From: Candidatus Obscuribacterales bacterium
GTDB lineage: Bacteria > Cyanobacteriota > Vampirovibrionia > Obscuribacterales > Obscuribacteraceae
Length of the DNA: 64,000 nt
Direction of reading: 5' to 3'
NCBI GenBank assembly: GCA_021732025.1
Contig: JAKFVU010000008.1
Span: 1 to 64,000 of the forward strand
Part shown: in pieces, positions 1 to 8,778 of the stretch
How the letters are laid out: every line of letters begins with the position of its first letter
How positions within the stretch are numbered: the stretch's first letter is position 1
Program-made: the position numbers and the translations under genes
The notes under the pieces: model-generated
What the model was told of the DNA's origin: nothing
Databases searched by the model: none
Seen by the model: only the letters and a program-made list of their open reading frames with translations

Positions 1-82
1 TTACAACACAAAGAGGCTTCATTCTGCGTTAGGATATCTAACACCGGCGGAAGTAACCCTTAAAGGTAAGAAAGTGGCCTAG
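1..82 (+). CDS. IS3-family transposase (OrfB), C-terminal fragment
   Basis: Reading from base 2, the frame gives YNTKRLHSALGYLTPAE and then nine more residues before a TAG at 80-82. This string is the characteristic C-terminus of the DDE integrase (rve_3) domain of IS3-family OrfB transposases, which cuts and joins the element's ends. The 5' part lies outside the window, so I cannot tell whether the element is intact. A near-perfect hairpin (74-102: GTGGCCTAGAG / CTCTAAGCCAC) follows the stop, and the terminal inverted repeat starts one base later. Family assignment is strong; activity is unknown. Confidence 0.88.
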   Translation, partial: YNTKRLHSALGYLTPAEVTLKGKKVA

Positions 83-102
83 AGTGATTTTCTCTAAGCC
101 AC

Positions 103-127
103 TGTCCAGTAAATTGGGGCCACCCCA
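103..127. mobile_element. Right terminal inverted repeat of the IS3-family element
   Basis: The sequence TGTCCAGTAAATTGGGG, continuing to CCACCCCA, reads in reverse as TGGGGTGGCCCC...TGGACA. This has the G-rich start and TGGACA end seen in many IS3-family terminal repeats. It lies 20 bases past the transposase stop, as expected for a right end. The left end is outside the window, so the exact boundary and the target duplication cannot be confirmed. Confidence 0.7.
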
Positions 128-153
128 GCATTAGTTGCGGTATCAACTGTAAC

Positions 154-189
154 CGACTGACCAGTAGCATTTACGCTACCGGTCAGTCG
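154..189. repeat. Long imperfect palindrome between IS end and gene
   Basis: CGACTGACC-A-GTAGC pairs with GCTAC-C-GGTCAGTCG around a 6-base loop (ATTTAC), giving 14 paired bases and one A/C mismatch. It sits 26 bases past the stop of the minus-strand gene at 215-922, so it may end that transcript, but no T-run follows on either strand. Confidence 0.5.
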
Positions 190-214
190 CAATGTTAGCC
201 AGGCTCAGTTATTG

Positions 215-922
215 TCAGTTCGGGTGAGCAGAGAAGTCTCGCGAGCTGTAGTTGGTGAAGGTAATGCTTCTCTCTGCGGATAAGGTAAGTTCGAGTTCGT
301 CTAGAATCGCATTACAGCGAATCAATGGGGCCATTATCTGAGTGTAGAGGGCGGCACGCTCAGCACTTTGGCTTTCGACACGATTCAGCTTTAGTTTGTT
401 CAATTCGGCAATCTTGGTTTTTGATTGCGCTCGCAGTGAGTTAAATTCTGTATTCAATCTGTGTATCTGAAGTACCGTTTCGATTCTTCCTCGCGCCGTA
501 ATCTCCAGTGATTGCCCATCCGCATATACGTTGTAATATAGCGAAATTGGCTTCCTCGAGAGTGCTGGAGCAATTGTGCCCATGGCCGGTAGCTGCTCTG
601 GAGTGATTTGGAATTCTGCCGCTTCTACCCGTACGAAATAGACTTCCGGGTATTCATAGGCAAGCCGCTCAAAGAGATTTTTCAGCTCAGTGCTGTTGCC
701 GCTTGTGGTTTCTGCAACGAAGAATACCGGTCTATTTGAGTTGTAAATTTCCTTTTCAATATCTATTTTCGCCACCATATTCAGTTCGAGTCTGTGCGAG
801 TTCTGCACGACAAAATGACATGCGAACGTGAGGGCTACGACGCCCATCATGCAGATGGCATACGTCACAGCAGCTTTCCATTGAAAGCGGTCCTGGTTTT
901 CTGAATTGGTCTGGTCGCACAT
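215..922 (-). CDS. Membrane-anchored protein with possible thioredoxin-like fold
   Basis: The 235-residue product has one hydrophobic segment at about residues 16-38, so it is probably anchored in the inner membrane with the rest outside. Residues 64-105 (RPVFFVAETTSGNS, then YPEVYFVRVEAAEF) follow the beta-alpha-beta rhythm of a thioredoxin fold. The usual CxxC is replaced by TSGNS, so any redox role is unlikely. The C-terminal half is charged and probably helical or coiled-coil (about 155-195). It shares its strand with the small membrane gene just upstream. The fold is inferred from pattern only and the function is unknown. Confidence 0.6.
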   Translation of the reverse strand: MCDQTNSENQDRFQWKAAVTYAICMMGVVALTFACHFVVQNSHRLELNMVAKIDIEKEIYNSNRPVFFVAETTSGNSTELKNLFERLAYEYPEVYFVRVEAAEFQITPEQLPAMGTIAPALSRKPISLYYNVYADGQSLEITARGRIETVLQIHRLNTEFNSLRAQSKTKIAELNKLKLNRVESQSAERAALYTQIMAPLIRCNAILDELELTLSAERSITFTNYSSRDFSAHPN

Positions 923-988
923 GGTGCTGGTCTTTCTGTTTGTTGATTCGATTTTTTAGCGAACTGTTATTAGCCAAATGCCTGCTTG

Positions 989-1016
989 GCCATGCCCGAC
1001 TCTAATCGGGCATGGC
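989..1016 (-). terminator. Hairpin after the small membrane gene
   Basis: A perfect 11-bp stem, GCCATGCCCGA / TCGGGCATGGC, has a 6-base loop. It starts 10 bases past the stop of the 1026-1268 gene. There is no clear T-run, so it is a candidate terminator or transcript-stabilising hairpin between two same-strand genes. Confidence 0.5.
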
Positions 1017-1025
1017 GAAACGCAT

Positions 1026-1268
1026 TCAACGCTTGAGAGAAGCCGCGATCACTCGGTAGAGAGCAATCAACGCCATTTCAGCACAGAGAAGCAGGGTGAA
1101 ATTGAGCCCCGGTGCAATTGCGCCCTGCCAGCAAAAATTGCTTGTTGGGCTTGCTGAAAGTAACGGGCAAACAGAGTTTATTGGCAGGTATTGTTTGCTC
1201 CACATAAGCAAAACGAAACCAAGAATCGACAATGCAAGCACTACAATCCATTTGCTTGTGGTTGACAT
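1026..1268 (-). CDS. Small two-helix membrane protein
   Basis: The 80-residue product has two hydrophobic segments, about residues 7-24 and 55-75, joined by a loop with two cysteines (34 and 46). The topology suggests a small inner-membrane protein. I do not recognise the family. The gene precedes the minus-strand gene at 215-922 with a hairpin between them, so they may be co-transcribed only in part. Start and existence rest on the coherent hydrophobicity pattern. Confidence 0.5.
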   Translation of the reverse strand: MSTTSKWIVVLALSILGFVLLMWSKQYLPINSVCPLLSASPTSNFCWQGAIAPGLNFTLLLCAEMALIALYRVIAASLKR

Positions 1269-1881
1269 TTTTCAAACTTTCTTTTGGTTGTTGAACGAAG
1301 GTTATTGAGTTTTCTCCATTCCCCTGCTTTCACTCGCTTCTAGTGCTCCCCGGCCTCCGTCAGCAATCCATTTACTTGAATGTGGAAAGAGGAGAGGCAT
1401 CATTGGTGGCGAAGAGTCAGGTGGAAGTTATTTAGGCGGCGCCGAAAAGGGAAATAGGAGATAACTGCACCCTAGTCAAACGGCGGAGCGCTTGACAATG
1501 CTCTCGTGGCAAGAATTGACCATTTTCAACTCGTCTTGCTGTTAATGGTATGAGCATTTTCTGCGGCTTTGGTATGGTGCGAGAGTCTAGACGTAGTATT
1601 CCGATTCGGATTATTAGGCTCAGTTTTGAGGGAGATTGGCCATGGTTAAAGACCACCGAGGTCTTGTACTGGACTCTATATAGAGAAATTCGAAATAGTA
1701 CCCGAAAATGCCTTCAGTACGGCCAGCAGAGCAGTGGATCGAAAATTATTTGCTCCAACTGCGGTAAATCGTGAGCTAGCTGAAATCGAGCTGGTTCTAT
1801 AACTTCGTATTTGTCTAACGAACTGTACTGCACTTTTGCTGGTGCCAGAGATGAAAACCCCCAACTCTACTTCTTAGAGCC
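1269..1881. other. Gene-poor stretch, possible degraded coding remnant
   Basis: No convincing gene was found. One frame on the plus strand (about 1650-1790) gives a protein-like piece ending RKLFAPTAVNRELAEIELVL, but it has an upstream in-frame stop and no credible start. It may be a decayed gene. I could not match it to a family. Confidence 0.3.
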
Positions 1882-1903
1882 AATAATAGACCGGTCTATT
1901 ATT
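1882..1903. promoter_or_regulatory. Perfect 22-bp palindrome with AGACCGGTCT core
   Basis: AATAATAGACC is followed directly by its own reverse complement. The AGACCGGTCT core resembles operators used by many TetR-family repressors, but no TetR gene is seen nearby. A related copy (GACCGGTCTATTA) lies at 9421-9435, also just past the terminator of a GC-rich operon, and both are followed by CGACYTAAAARAAAA. Confidence 0.6.
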
Positions 1904-1914
1904 GCGACCTAAAA

Positions 1915-1945
1915 GAAAAAGCAGCAAAGACGCTGCTGCTTTTTC
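1915..1945. terminator. Bidirectional hairpin past island A
   Basis: A perfect 12-bp stem (GAAAAAGCAGCA / TGCTGCTTTTTC) has a 7-base loop. The A/T ends supply a T-run on either strand. It lies just beyond the stronger minus-strand terminator of island A. Confidence 0.75.
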
Positions 1946-1976
1946 AAAAAAGGAAGGCACGCTGAGCGCGCCTTCC
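1946..1976 (-). terminator. Rho-independent terminator of island A
   Basis: On the minus strand, GGAAGGCGCGC pairs with GCGTGCCTTCC (one G-U pair) around TCA, and TTTTTT follows. It lies 44 bases beyond the stop of the gene at 2020-2784, with the stem and T-run of an intrinsic terminator. Confidence 0.85.
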
Positions 1977-2019
1977 CTTTCGTTATTGACCTTAGTTTAG
2001 GTCGAGTGCCGTCGAAACC

Positions 2020-2784
2020 TTACTTGGTCTCGGTCGGCGCAGCCGTTTCCGAAGAAGCGGTGCCCATGCCGAGCTTGGAGCGCAGGCGGTCACGGCCGGC
2101 GTTGGCGGCGACCTGTTCGGCCAGCTTTTCGCGAGCCTGGTCGGTGCTGGAGCCCTTGCTCATGTCGTTCTTGGCGCGAGCTTCTTCCAGGGCCCGGTCG
2201 ATCTCGGCAGAGGCCTGGCCGGCGCCGGAGATTTCGGTCTGGATGTCCTTCAGTTCCTGGCGAGCGGCCGCGGCGATCTCGAGGGAAGCCTTGAGGTCGA
2301 CCTTGTTGGCGTCCTGCTCGATGCGGCTCTTGAACTTGCCGAGGGCCTTGGTGGTTTCCTCGAGCGCCTTCAGAGCTTCGTCGGCGACGGCAGCGGCTTC
2401 GGTGGCGATGGCCTTCTGCGCTTCGATTTCGGCTTCGGTGGCTGCGTAGTCGGCCTCGATGGCAGCGACGACGTCAGCGGGAGCCTTCATCTGGTCGGCC
2501 TGCTTGTACTCGACCTCGATGGCGGCGAGCTTGTCGGTCAGGGTGCCGAGCTTCTTCTTGGCGATCACGGCACCAGCCTTGGTGCGGGCGACGGAATCGC
2601 GCTGGGCCGGGATGCGGCCGACGAGCAGGTTGTACTGGTCCTTTTCCTTCTCGAGCGCGGTGGTGCCGGCATCGACAGCCTTGCCGACGCGGATGCGGAA
2701 GAGCTGGCGGAACTTGGGCGAGAAGATCAGGCCGGCGACGATGGCGCTGACGACGACGATGACGACGATGGATGTGGTGGACAT
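2020..2784 (-). CDS. Membrane-anchored coiled-coil protein (island A)
   Basis: The 254-residue product has an N-terminal membrane segment (about 5-23), then a basic SPKFRQLFRIR stretch and a long Ala/Glu/Lys-rich helical region (about 35-215), probably coiled-coil. The layout recalls PspA/IM30-type membrane-associated coiled-coil proteins, but I see no decisive family motif. Codons end mostly in G or C, unlike neighbouring chromosomal genes. ATG at 2784 is preceded by AGGAAAATCACC. The upstream gene at 2922-3221 is a shorter relative: both share SP..R..FRIR, KAV.AG.TA, QY..LV and PAQRD. A strong terminator follows. Confidence 0.75.
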   Translation of the reverse strand: MSTTSIVVIVVVSAIVAGLIFSPKFRQLFRIRVGKAVDAGTTALEKEKDQYNLLVGRIPAQRDSVARTKAGAVIAKKKLGTLTDKLAAIEVEYKQADQMKAPADVVAAIEADYAATEAEIEAQKAIATEAAAVADEALKALEETTKALGKFKSRIEQDANKVDLKASLEIAAAARQELKDIQTEISGAGQASAEIDRALEEARAKNDMSKGSSTDQAREKLAEQVAANAGRDRLRSKLGMGTASSETAAPTETK

Positions 2785-2921
2785 GGTGATTTTCCTGTGA
2801 GGCTGTGACAGTTGAGGAAGGCTGCGAACTACCGTTTATGAGTTCGGTGTTGCGGCCAGTGAAAGGCAGTAGAAAACAGTCGATTACTCGGTGCGCTGCG
2901 TGCTGGTTTTGCCAGCAATGC

Positions 2922-3221
2922 TCACGCCATTCGGTGCACGAGCTTCTGGTTGGAGGTTGGGGCACCGCGCGTGGTGCGCGTGACGGCGCTGGTCGTGTTG
3001 CGCGTGACGGCACTGGTCGTGGAGCGGGTGAGGGTATCACGCTGAGCAGGGCGCTTGTTGACCAGCGGCGTGTACTGGTGCTGTTCCGTTGCGCGAGCGG
3101 TAGGGCCGGCGTTGACCGCCTTGCGTTCGCGGATGCGGAAGTAAAAGCGCATGTTCGGCGAGTCCATGCTGGCGTAAACAACAATTGCGACGAGGACGAG
3201 GAGAATCGGGAAAAGATTCAT
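2922..3221 (-). CDS. Truncated paralogue of the island A coiled-coil protein
   Basis: The 99-residue product has an N-terminal membrane segment (3-18), then SPNMRFYFRIR, KAVNAGPTA, QYTPLV and PAQRDTLTR. These match in order residues 22-66 of the 254-residue protein encoded just downstream. After this the homology gives way to a Thr/Arg-rich tail built partly from a 24-bp tandem DNA repeat (2977-3024), and the long coiled coil is missing. It therefore looks like a tandem duplicate cut short or rearranged. ATG at 3221 follows GAAGGAACGATCGCC. Composition is GC-rich like its partner. Whether the protein is functional is unclear. Confidence 0.6.
   Translation of the reverse strand: MNLFPILLVLVAIVVYASMDSPNMRFYFRIRERKAVNAGPTARATEQHQYTPLVNKRPAQRDTLTRSTTSAVTRNTTSAVTRTTRGAPTSNQKLVHRMA
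2977..3024. repeat. Two tandem 24-bp repeats
   Basis: CGCGTGACGGCGCTGGTCGT and its continuation at 2977-3000 are repeated at 3001-3024 with few changes. They encode the repeated TTSAVTR segment in the truncated paralogue at 2922-3221. Confidence 0.8.
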
Positions 3222-3256
3222 GGCGATCGTTCCTTCATGTTGCTTGATGTGAGCAA

Positions 3257-3274
3257 CGTGAGCATGTGCTCACG
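3257..3274. promoter_or_regulatory. Palindrome in the island A leader
   Basis: CGTGAGCA-TG-TGCTCACG is a perfect inverted repeat 36 bases upstream of the ATG at 3221. It could be an operator or a leader hairpin. A further GTGAGCA copy lies immediately beside it (3249-3255). Confidence 0.45.
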
Positions 3275-3851
3275 CGCTGTTACGACTGTTGGAGGAAACT
3301 GTAGGGTCGTGAAAACTCTCGTCAGTCAGTCGCCTTTGACTGTTCTCTCGCAAAATCTACTTCCTTCATCGCCATTTCTCTTTCAGGTTCTCGTAGCGGC
3401 AACAGGGTTGCTGGCGGAAAGAGTAGTGGTAGTGAATTGGCTTGATTGACGAGATGAACGACCTAGAGCGAGTTGAGTTGAAAGAGAGAACTAATAGATA
3501 GCAGTTTTAGAGTTATTTGAGAAAGGTAAGTAATGTTACAGCTTACTAGCCTGCTAGCTTAACACTTCTTGACAAGCGTCTGAATGCTATCTGGTAAAGA
3601 GTTTCCATGCTTTTTAAGCTTGCAAACAGTAGGCTCGTTTCTACTCCCATTCATCCTATTCAATGAGTAATGGGAAATGTACGCGTGCGCTATCTATCGC
3701 TAGCTTATAGCCAATGAAATCTGACTTGAGATTCAATCAGCTTGCCGCAGTGCAAGTGAGGCAGAGCATATCAGTGCGCACAATAAGCGCCTTTTGGAAC
3801 TTACCTCACATTCTTCAGTCAGAGCAATCCCCAAAGAAATTAGAGGTTGAA
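3275..3851. other. Intergenic region upstream of island A
   Basis: I see no convincing gene. The base composition drops back to AT-rich. It should hold the promoter for the minus-strand island A genes; I could not assign a clear -35/-10 pair. Confidence 0.4.
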
Positions 3852-3941
3852 ATGGTTATTTTATGGCTTCCTAGCTTGCTTCTCAGTATTGTGCTCAGCC
3901 TTGGGCTTACCTTCCTTGTTAACCTGCTGTTGAAAAAATAA
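3852..3941 (+). CDS. Possible 29-residue single-helix membrane peptide
   Basis: ATG at 3852 follows AGAGGTTGAA, and the peptide is almost entirely one hydrophobic helix (MVILWLPSLLLSIVLSLGLT) ending in two lysines. A longer reading from 3714 is less likely because its first part looks non-coding. Small hydrophobic peptides of this kind occur as toxins or membrane-complex subunits, but nothing here fixes a role. Confidence 0.35.
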   Translation: MVILWLPSLLLSIVLSLGLTFLVNLLLKK

Positions 3942-4052
3942 TGAGAAAAGTTTCGCGGAACATTTAGCTGTTCCTCAAGTCGCCGGCTACCTAAGGCGAG
4001 CGGAACGATACAGATTGCGCGAACCATTCCTACTGTATTTGGAGGGCATCAA

Positions 4053-5084
4053 GTGTCTAAGTCTAAGGGTAATGTGTTGGGTATGGTTGGGCTCGGCCTC
4101 GGCCTGCTCACTGCAGGAGCTGTGTCGGTTGCGCTGGCGCGACAATTTAGAAAAATGGATTTGCGTTACCAAACAGTTCTATTAATGGGAGGCTCCCGCG
4201 GTCTCGCCCTTGAGATTGCTCGAATTCTCGGTGAGCAGGGTGCAACAGTGGCACTGGCCGCCCGCAGTGCCGACGAGTTAGAGCGCGCTCGCGCTATTCT
4301 TAATTTTCCCGCTGATCGGTTATTCACCTTTGAATGCGACGTTACTAGCGAAGAGCAGGTGATTAACACCGTGGCTCGCGTGCAGGAGCGATGCGGAGAC
4401 ATTGATGTTCTAATGAACATTGCTGGCGTCATCCAGGCTGGTCCATTTGAATTGCAGAATAACGGAGACTATACCAAGTCGATAGACACTCACTTCTGGG
4501 GGCCGCTCTACTCAGTGAATGCAGTTTTGCCTAGTATGCGTAAGCGTCAGCGCGGTCGTATCGTCAACATCTCGTCGATCGCCGGTCTTGTCAGTGTTCC
4601 ACACTTATTACCTTACAGCGTTGGTAAGCATGCTCTAGTTGGATTGTCCGAAGGTTTAAGCAGCGAGTTGGCGAAAGAAAATATTTTTGTCACCACAGTT
4701 TGTCCGGGTCTAATGCGCACAGGAAGCCCACGCAACGCCGAAATGAAAGGACACAATAAAGTTGAATATGCCTTGTTCTCGATCTTTGATTCTCTGCCGG
4801 TAACTAGTATTGATGCTGCTTGTGCGGCTCGACAGATTGTCGAAGCGTGTAAATATGGTGATTCGCATCTTGTTATTTCAGTGCAAGCTAAAGCTCTGAA
4901 ATTCTTGCACTCAATGGCTCCTACAGCGGTTGTAAGTCTATTCGGCATGATCAATTCGTTCCTGCCTGGGCAGGGTGGAATTGGCGCCGCCACTGCTAAA
5001 GGTGAAGAGAACGAGAGTTCGTGGGCTCCTTCGATTTTGACCGAGATGTCTGACAAAGCCGCCGTTCGTAACAATGAAATGTGA
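4053..5084 (+). CDS. Membrane-associated short-chain dehydrogenase/reductase
   Basis: This 343-residue SDR enzyme probably performs an NAD(P)-dependent oxidation or reduction; the substrate is unknown. An N-terminal hydrophobic segment (about 9-30) precedes the Rossmann domain. The nucleotide-binding loop is GGSRGLALEIA, slightly off the usual TGxxxGxG. NIAG, the serine motif NISSIAG and the catalytic YSVGK follow in the correct order. The extended C-terminus (about 260-343) resembles membrane-bound dehydrogenases acting on lipid-like substrates. GTG at 4053 has GGAGGG upstream. The hairpin at 5156-5202 ends the unit. Confidence 0.85.
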   Translation: MSKSKGNVLGMVGLGLGLLTAGAVSVALARQFRKMDLRYQTVLLMGGSRGLALEIARILGEQGATVALAARSADELERARAILNFPADRLFTFECDVTSEEQVINTVARVQERCGDIDVLMNIAGVIQAGPFELQNNGDYTKSIDTHFWGPLYSVNAVLPSMRKRQRGRIVNISSIAGLVSVPHLLPYSVGKHALVGLSEGLSSELAKENIFVTTVCPGLMRTGSPRNAEMKGHNKVEYALFSIFDSLPVTSIDAACAARQIVEACKYGDSHLVISVQAKALKFLHSMAPTAVVSLFGMINSFLPGQGGIGAATAKGEENESSWAPSILTEMSDKAAVRNNEM

Positions 5085-5155
5085 GCGCATTAAGTTGCTT
5101 TGATAGCCCCACCAGATGAAGCCTGCAATCGCGGGGCGGGCGGAAGCTCAACTAC

Positions 5156-5202
5156 AAGCAGAAGTGCCAAGACTTTGAAATGTTCTTCGCACTTCTGCTT
5201 TT
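5156..5202 (+). terminator. Terminator of the SDR gene
   Basis: AAGCAGAAGTGC pairs perfectly with GCACTTCTGCTT across a 21-base loop and ends in TTTT, about 70 bases past the stop at 5084. Confidence 0.65.
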
Positions 5203-5291
5203 ACATCCCTATTTCTATCAGCGCTGAGCTATGCTAGTTAAACCCCCAGGCAACCCACGGCTGAAGAGCCATTAGTACAAGTAGCTAAATA

Positions 5292-6470
<1,179 letters not shown>

Positions 6471-6473
6471 CTG

Positions 6474-8192
6474 CTAATCATTGAATTCGTATTCGCCTTT
6501 TAGTATCAAATCGATTTTCGGAAATTCTTTCACTAATTGCTTTCGGTCAGCTTCTGTTATTTTATGACAACTGGCTAAAGCAAGCTGTTTCAAGGTTGTT
6601 TTCTTGCATATGTTACGTGCACCATCAATATCAATTTTAGTGCCCTCTATTTTTAGGTGTGTGAGTCTTGGCAGTTGTTTCAGGTAAGCAAGGCCGCGGT
6701 TCGAGATTTGTGTGTAGTTAGCTTTAATGACACATAAGCTTTGAACTTGAGCAAGTTTTTTTGCTCCACTATCATCGAAATTTGTGTTAGTTAAAGTGAT
6801 GTTTGTAAGCGGAAGTTTTGCGAGTTTGTCTAAGTTGTCGTTGTCGATTTTGCAGCCAAGCAAATTGATATTTTTTATGTGTTTTGTTGAGCCAATTATT
6901 TCTAGCATTTTGGCTGTAACCAAATGGTTTTTCAGCCCAAATGTGGTGCCTGAGGCGGAAAGTTCTGCTTTGAGCTGAGACGGATCAACTTCATTTAGTT
7001 CGGCTGTTCGATCAACTTTCTTTTCGTCGGCGGTGCGAGCTATTTCAAGTTCTTCTCGACCCTTTTTGAGGTCGGCAGCAGATTCAACTTCAACTTTTGT
7101 TTTTTCTTTGGGAGGTTGTAGAATTGTGGCCACTGCAACAACCGGCAAAATTGCAATAGCAGCGATGGCAAGAAAGATATTGCGCTTGTTGTGAGGTTGT
7201 ATTCTTAGGCTTGAAGATTGTTCTGCTACTGAATTTGCAATAGATTGAGACAGCTCCGCAGGGTCTCTTCGATTTATTATTGAATCTAAATCATGAGCAA
7301 CTAAATCTAGATCTTGGTAGCGATCCTCTGGTTGCTTTGCCAGCATTTTTGCCACGATTTGTTCAAGTACCGCTGGGAAGTCCGCAGACTGTGCGGTCTC
7401 TGAGAGACTAGGAGGGGTATCGGTTAAATGCATCATCAAAGTGGCCATGGCATTTCTGCCGACAAATGGTGCCCTTCCCGTCAGTATTTCAAAAATCACG
7501 CAGCCTAACGAATAGATGTCTGAGCGTTGATCCACTTTATCGCCATTGCACTGCTCTGGGCTCATGTAGAGCGGGCTGCCAAAAATCTCGCCTGTTTTGG
7601 TAAGGCATTGAATTTCGCCTCCTTCTCTATGGCTAAATTTGGCAATACCGAAGTCCAAAATTTTGATGCTGCCCTCGCTGCCAATGGGTCGCCCTTTTAG
7701 GATCATGATATTGCTAGGCTTTATGTCTCTGTGCACCACCGCGTTCTCGTGAGCGTGGGCGAGGCCATGGCACACTTGAATAAGAATCGGAAGAGCTGCT
7801 TCGATGGGCAGTGGGCCAGAGTCTTGCAGAAGCTCTGCTAGTGTCTGCCCTTCAACAATTTCCATCGCTAAGAAAGGAGTGCGTTCATCGAGAAGTCCAA
7901 ATGCCTTGACGGCAATTATGTTGGCATGGCTGACGGCAAAGGTTGCTCTGGCTTCATGCTCGAAACGCTTCACCGTCGTTTCAGAGAGAAAACTTTGATG
8001 GATTGTTTTCAGTGCCAGCTCTTTTCCGCCGATTAATTGCTCCACTCGATAAACTAGGCCCATGCCTCCTTTGCCGAGCAGCGAGAGCACTTTGTAGCGC
8101 CCCGCGATAACCTCACCACTGGAAAATTCTGCCCCGTCCCAACTGGCGCTGGCCGTTTCTACTGGTTTGGTATCGTCGAAATCCGGTGGCAT
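6474..8192 (-). CDS. Transmembrane Ser/Thr protein kinase with LRR-like C-terminus
   Basis: The 572-residue product is an intact Hanks-type kinase: G-loop GKGGMG (40-45), catalytic K62, HRDIKPSN (154-161), DFG (180-182) and GSPLYMSPEQ. One membrane segment (about 338-358) leads to a C-terminal part (about 400-560) with regularly spaced leucine-rich-like units such as LPLTNITLTNTNFDDSGAKK and LPRLTHLKIEGTKI. It should phosphorylate cytoplasmic targets in response to something bound outside. It is one of four kinases of this design in the window and is also the shortest. ATG at 8192. The next gene upstream is the HxlR regulator, 31 bases away. Confidence 0.9.
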   Translation of the reverse strand: MPPDFDDTKPVETASASWDGAEFSSGEVIAGRYKVLSLLGKGGMGLVYRVEQLIGGKELALKTIHQSFLSETTVKRFEHEARATFAVSHANIIAVKAFGLLDERTPFLAMEIVEGQTLAELLQDSGPLPIEAALPILIQVCHGLAHAHENAVVHRDIKPSNIMILKGRPIGSEGSIKILDFGIAKFSHREGGEIQCLTKTGEIFGSPLYMSPEQCNGDKVDQRSDIYSLGCVIFEILTGRAPFVGRNAMATLMMHLTDTPPSLSETAQSADFPAVLEQIVAKMLAKQPEDRYQDLDLVAHDLDSIINRRDPAELSQSIANSVAEQSSSLRIQPHNKRNIFLAIAAIAILPVVAVATILQPPKEKTKVEVESAADLKKGREELEIARTADEKKVDRTAELNEVDPSQLKAELSASGTTFGLKNHLVTAKMLEIIGSTKHIKNINLLGCKIDNDNLDKLAKLPLTNITLTNTNFDDSGAKKLAQVQSLCVIKANYTQISNRGLAYLKQLPRLTHLKIEGTKIDIDGARNICKKTTLKQLALASCHKITEADRKQLVKEFPKIDLILKGEYEFND

Positions 8193-8223
8193 GGGCTAAG
8201 GGGCCTAAAGTTCTGAAAATTTG

Positions 8224-8691
8224 TCAATGGGCGTTCAGTATCTGATGTTCCCATTGCTCAAGGCTTTCTAAAATCTGGGCTTTGAGTAGATCGGGATTGC
8301 TTTTAATTCTCTCGAATATTACTCTCATTTCAGCTGTTTCTGGGAGATAAGCCGCGCCCCATCGAACTATTTCTACGAGTATCGGCATGAGATCTTTACC
8401 CTTTGCTGTCAGGTAATAGAGTTTGCGAGACTTGTTTTCTGGATGTGTGATTTCGCCAACCAGGCCTTCATTGACTAGCTTCTTAAGGCGGTCAGCCAAA
8501 ATGTTCGTGGCTATGCTTTCTGGGCTTGCCAAAAATTCTTTGTACTCATGTTTGTTGAAAAAGAGGAGATCTCTGACGAGCAAGAGGGTCCAGCGATCAC
8601 CAATAATTTCAAGCACGTTACTAACAACACATGGTGACCGTTGCAGTGTTTTGCTAGATGTAGGTGAACTGGTTTTTCGTAAGCTAGTCAT
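8224..8691 (-). CDS. HxlR-family transcriptional regulator
   Basis: The 155-residue product is a winged-helix regulator with the HxlR signature: conserved Cys in SPCVVSNVLEIIGDRWTLLL, then FNKHEYKEF, ILADRLKKLVNEGLV and the wing SRKLYYLTAKG. Such proteins often sense oxidants or electrophiles through the cysteine and control a divergent gene. Here the divergent neighbour is the DinB-like gene at 8779. Two 15-bp palindromes in the 87 bases between the starts are the likely binding sites, implying autoregulation plus control of the neighbour. A possible -10 (TAAAAT) lies only about 7 bases before the ATG, suggesting a very short leader. Confidence 0.9.
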   Translation of the reverse strand: MTSLRKTSSPTSSKTLQRSPCVVSNVLEIIGDRWTLLLVRDLLFFNKHEYKEFLASPESIATNILADRLKKLVNEGLVGEITHPENKSRKLYYLTAKGKDLMPILVEIVRWGAAYLPETAEMRVIFERIKSNPDLLKAQILESLEQWEHQILNAH

Positions 8692-8710
8692 AGGCTTATT
8701 TTAGCACCTG

Positions 8711-8758
8711 CTTGCAAATTGCAAGTGCGTGCTGTAGTATCTACTTGCAAAATGCAAG
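8711..8758. promoter_or_regulatory. Twin HxlR operators over a promoter
   Basis: CTTGCAA-A-TTGCAAG (8711-8725) and CTTGCA-AAA-TGCAAG (8744-8758) are two 15-bp palindromes with centres 33 bases apart, about three helical turns. A promoter for the rightward gene fits between them: -35 TTGCAA (8712-8717), 17-base spacer, -10 TAGTAT (8735-8740). The first palindrome covers the -35 and the second lies just past the -10, so binding should block transcription. Confidence 0.8.
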
Positions 8759-8778
8759 TGGATCTTCGGGGGAAGAAA

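Noticed and set aside
2474-3184. Continuous minus-strand frame joining the two island A genes in another phase
   Set aside because: Low-complexity Arg/Pro-rich product across the intergenic region and tandem repeat; the sense frames show homology to each other.
8719-8778. Longer N-terminus for the DinB-like protein starting at 8719
   Set aside because: That start lies inside the first operator and the promoter; ATG 8779 has a good ribosome-binding site.
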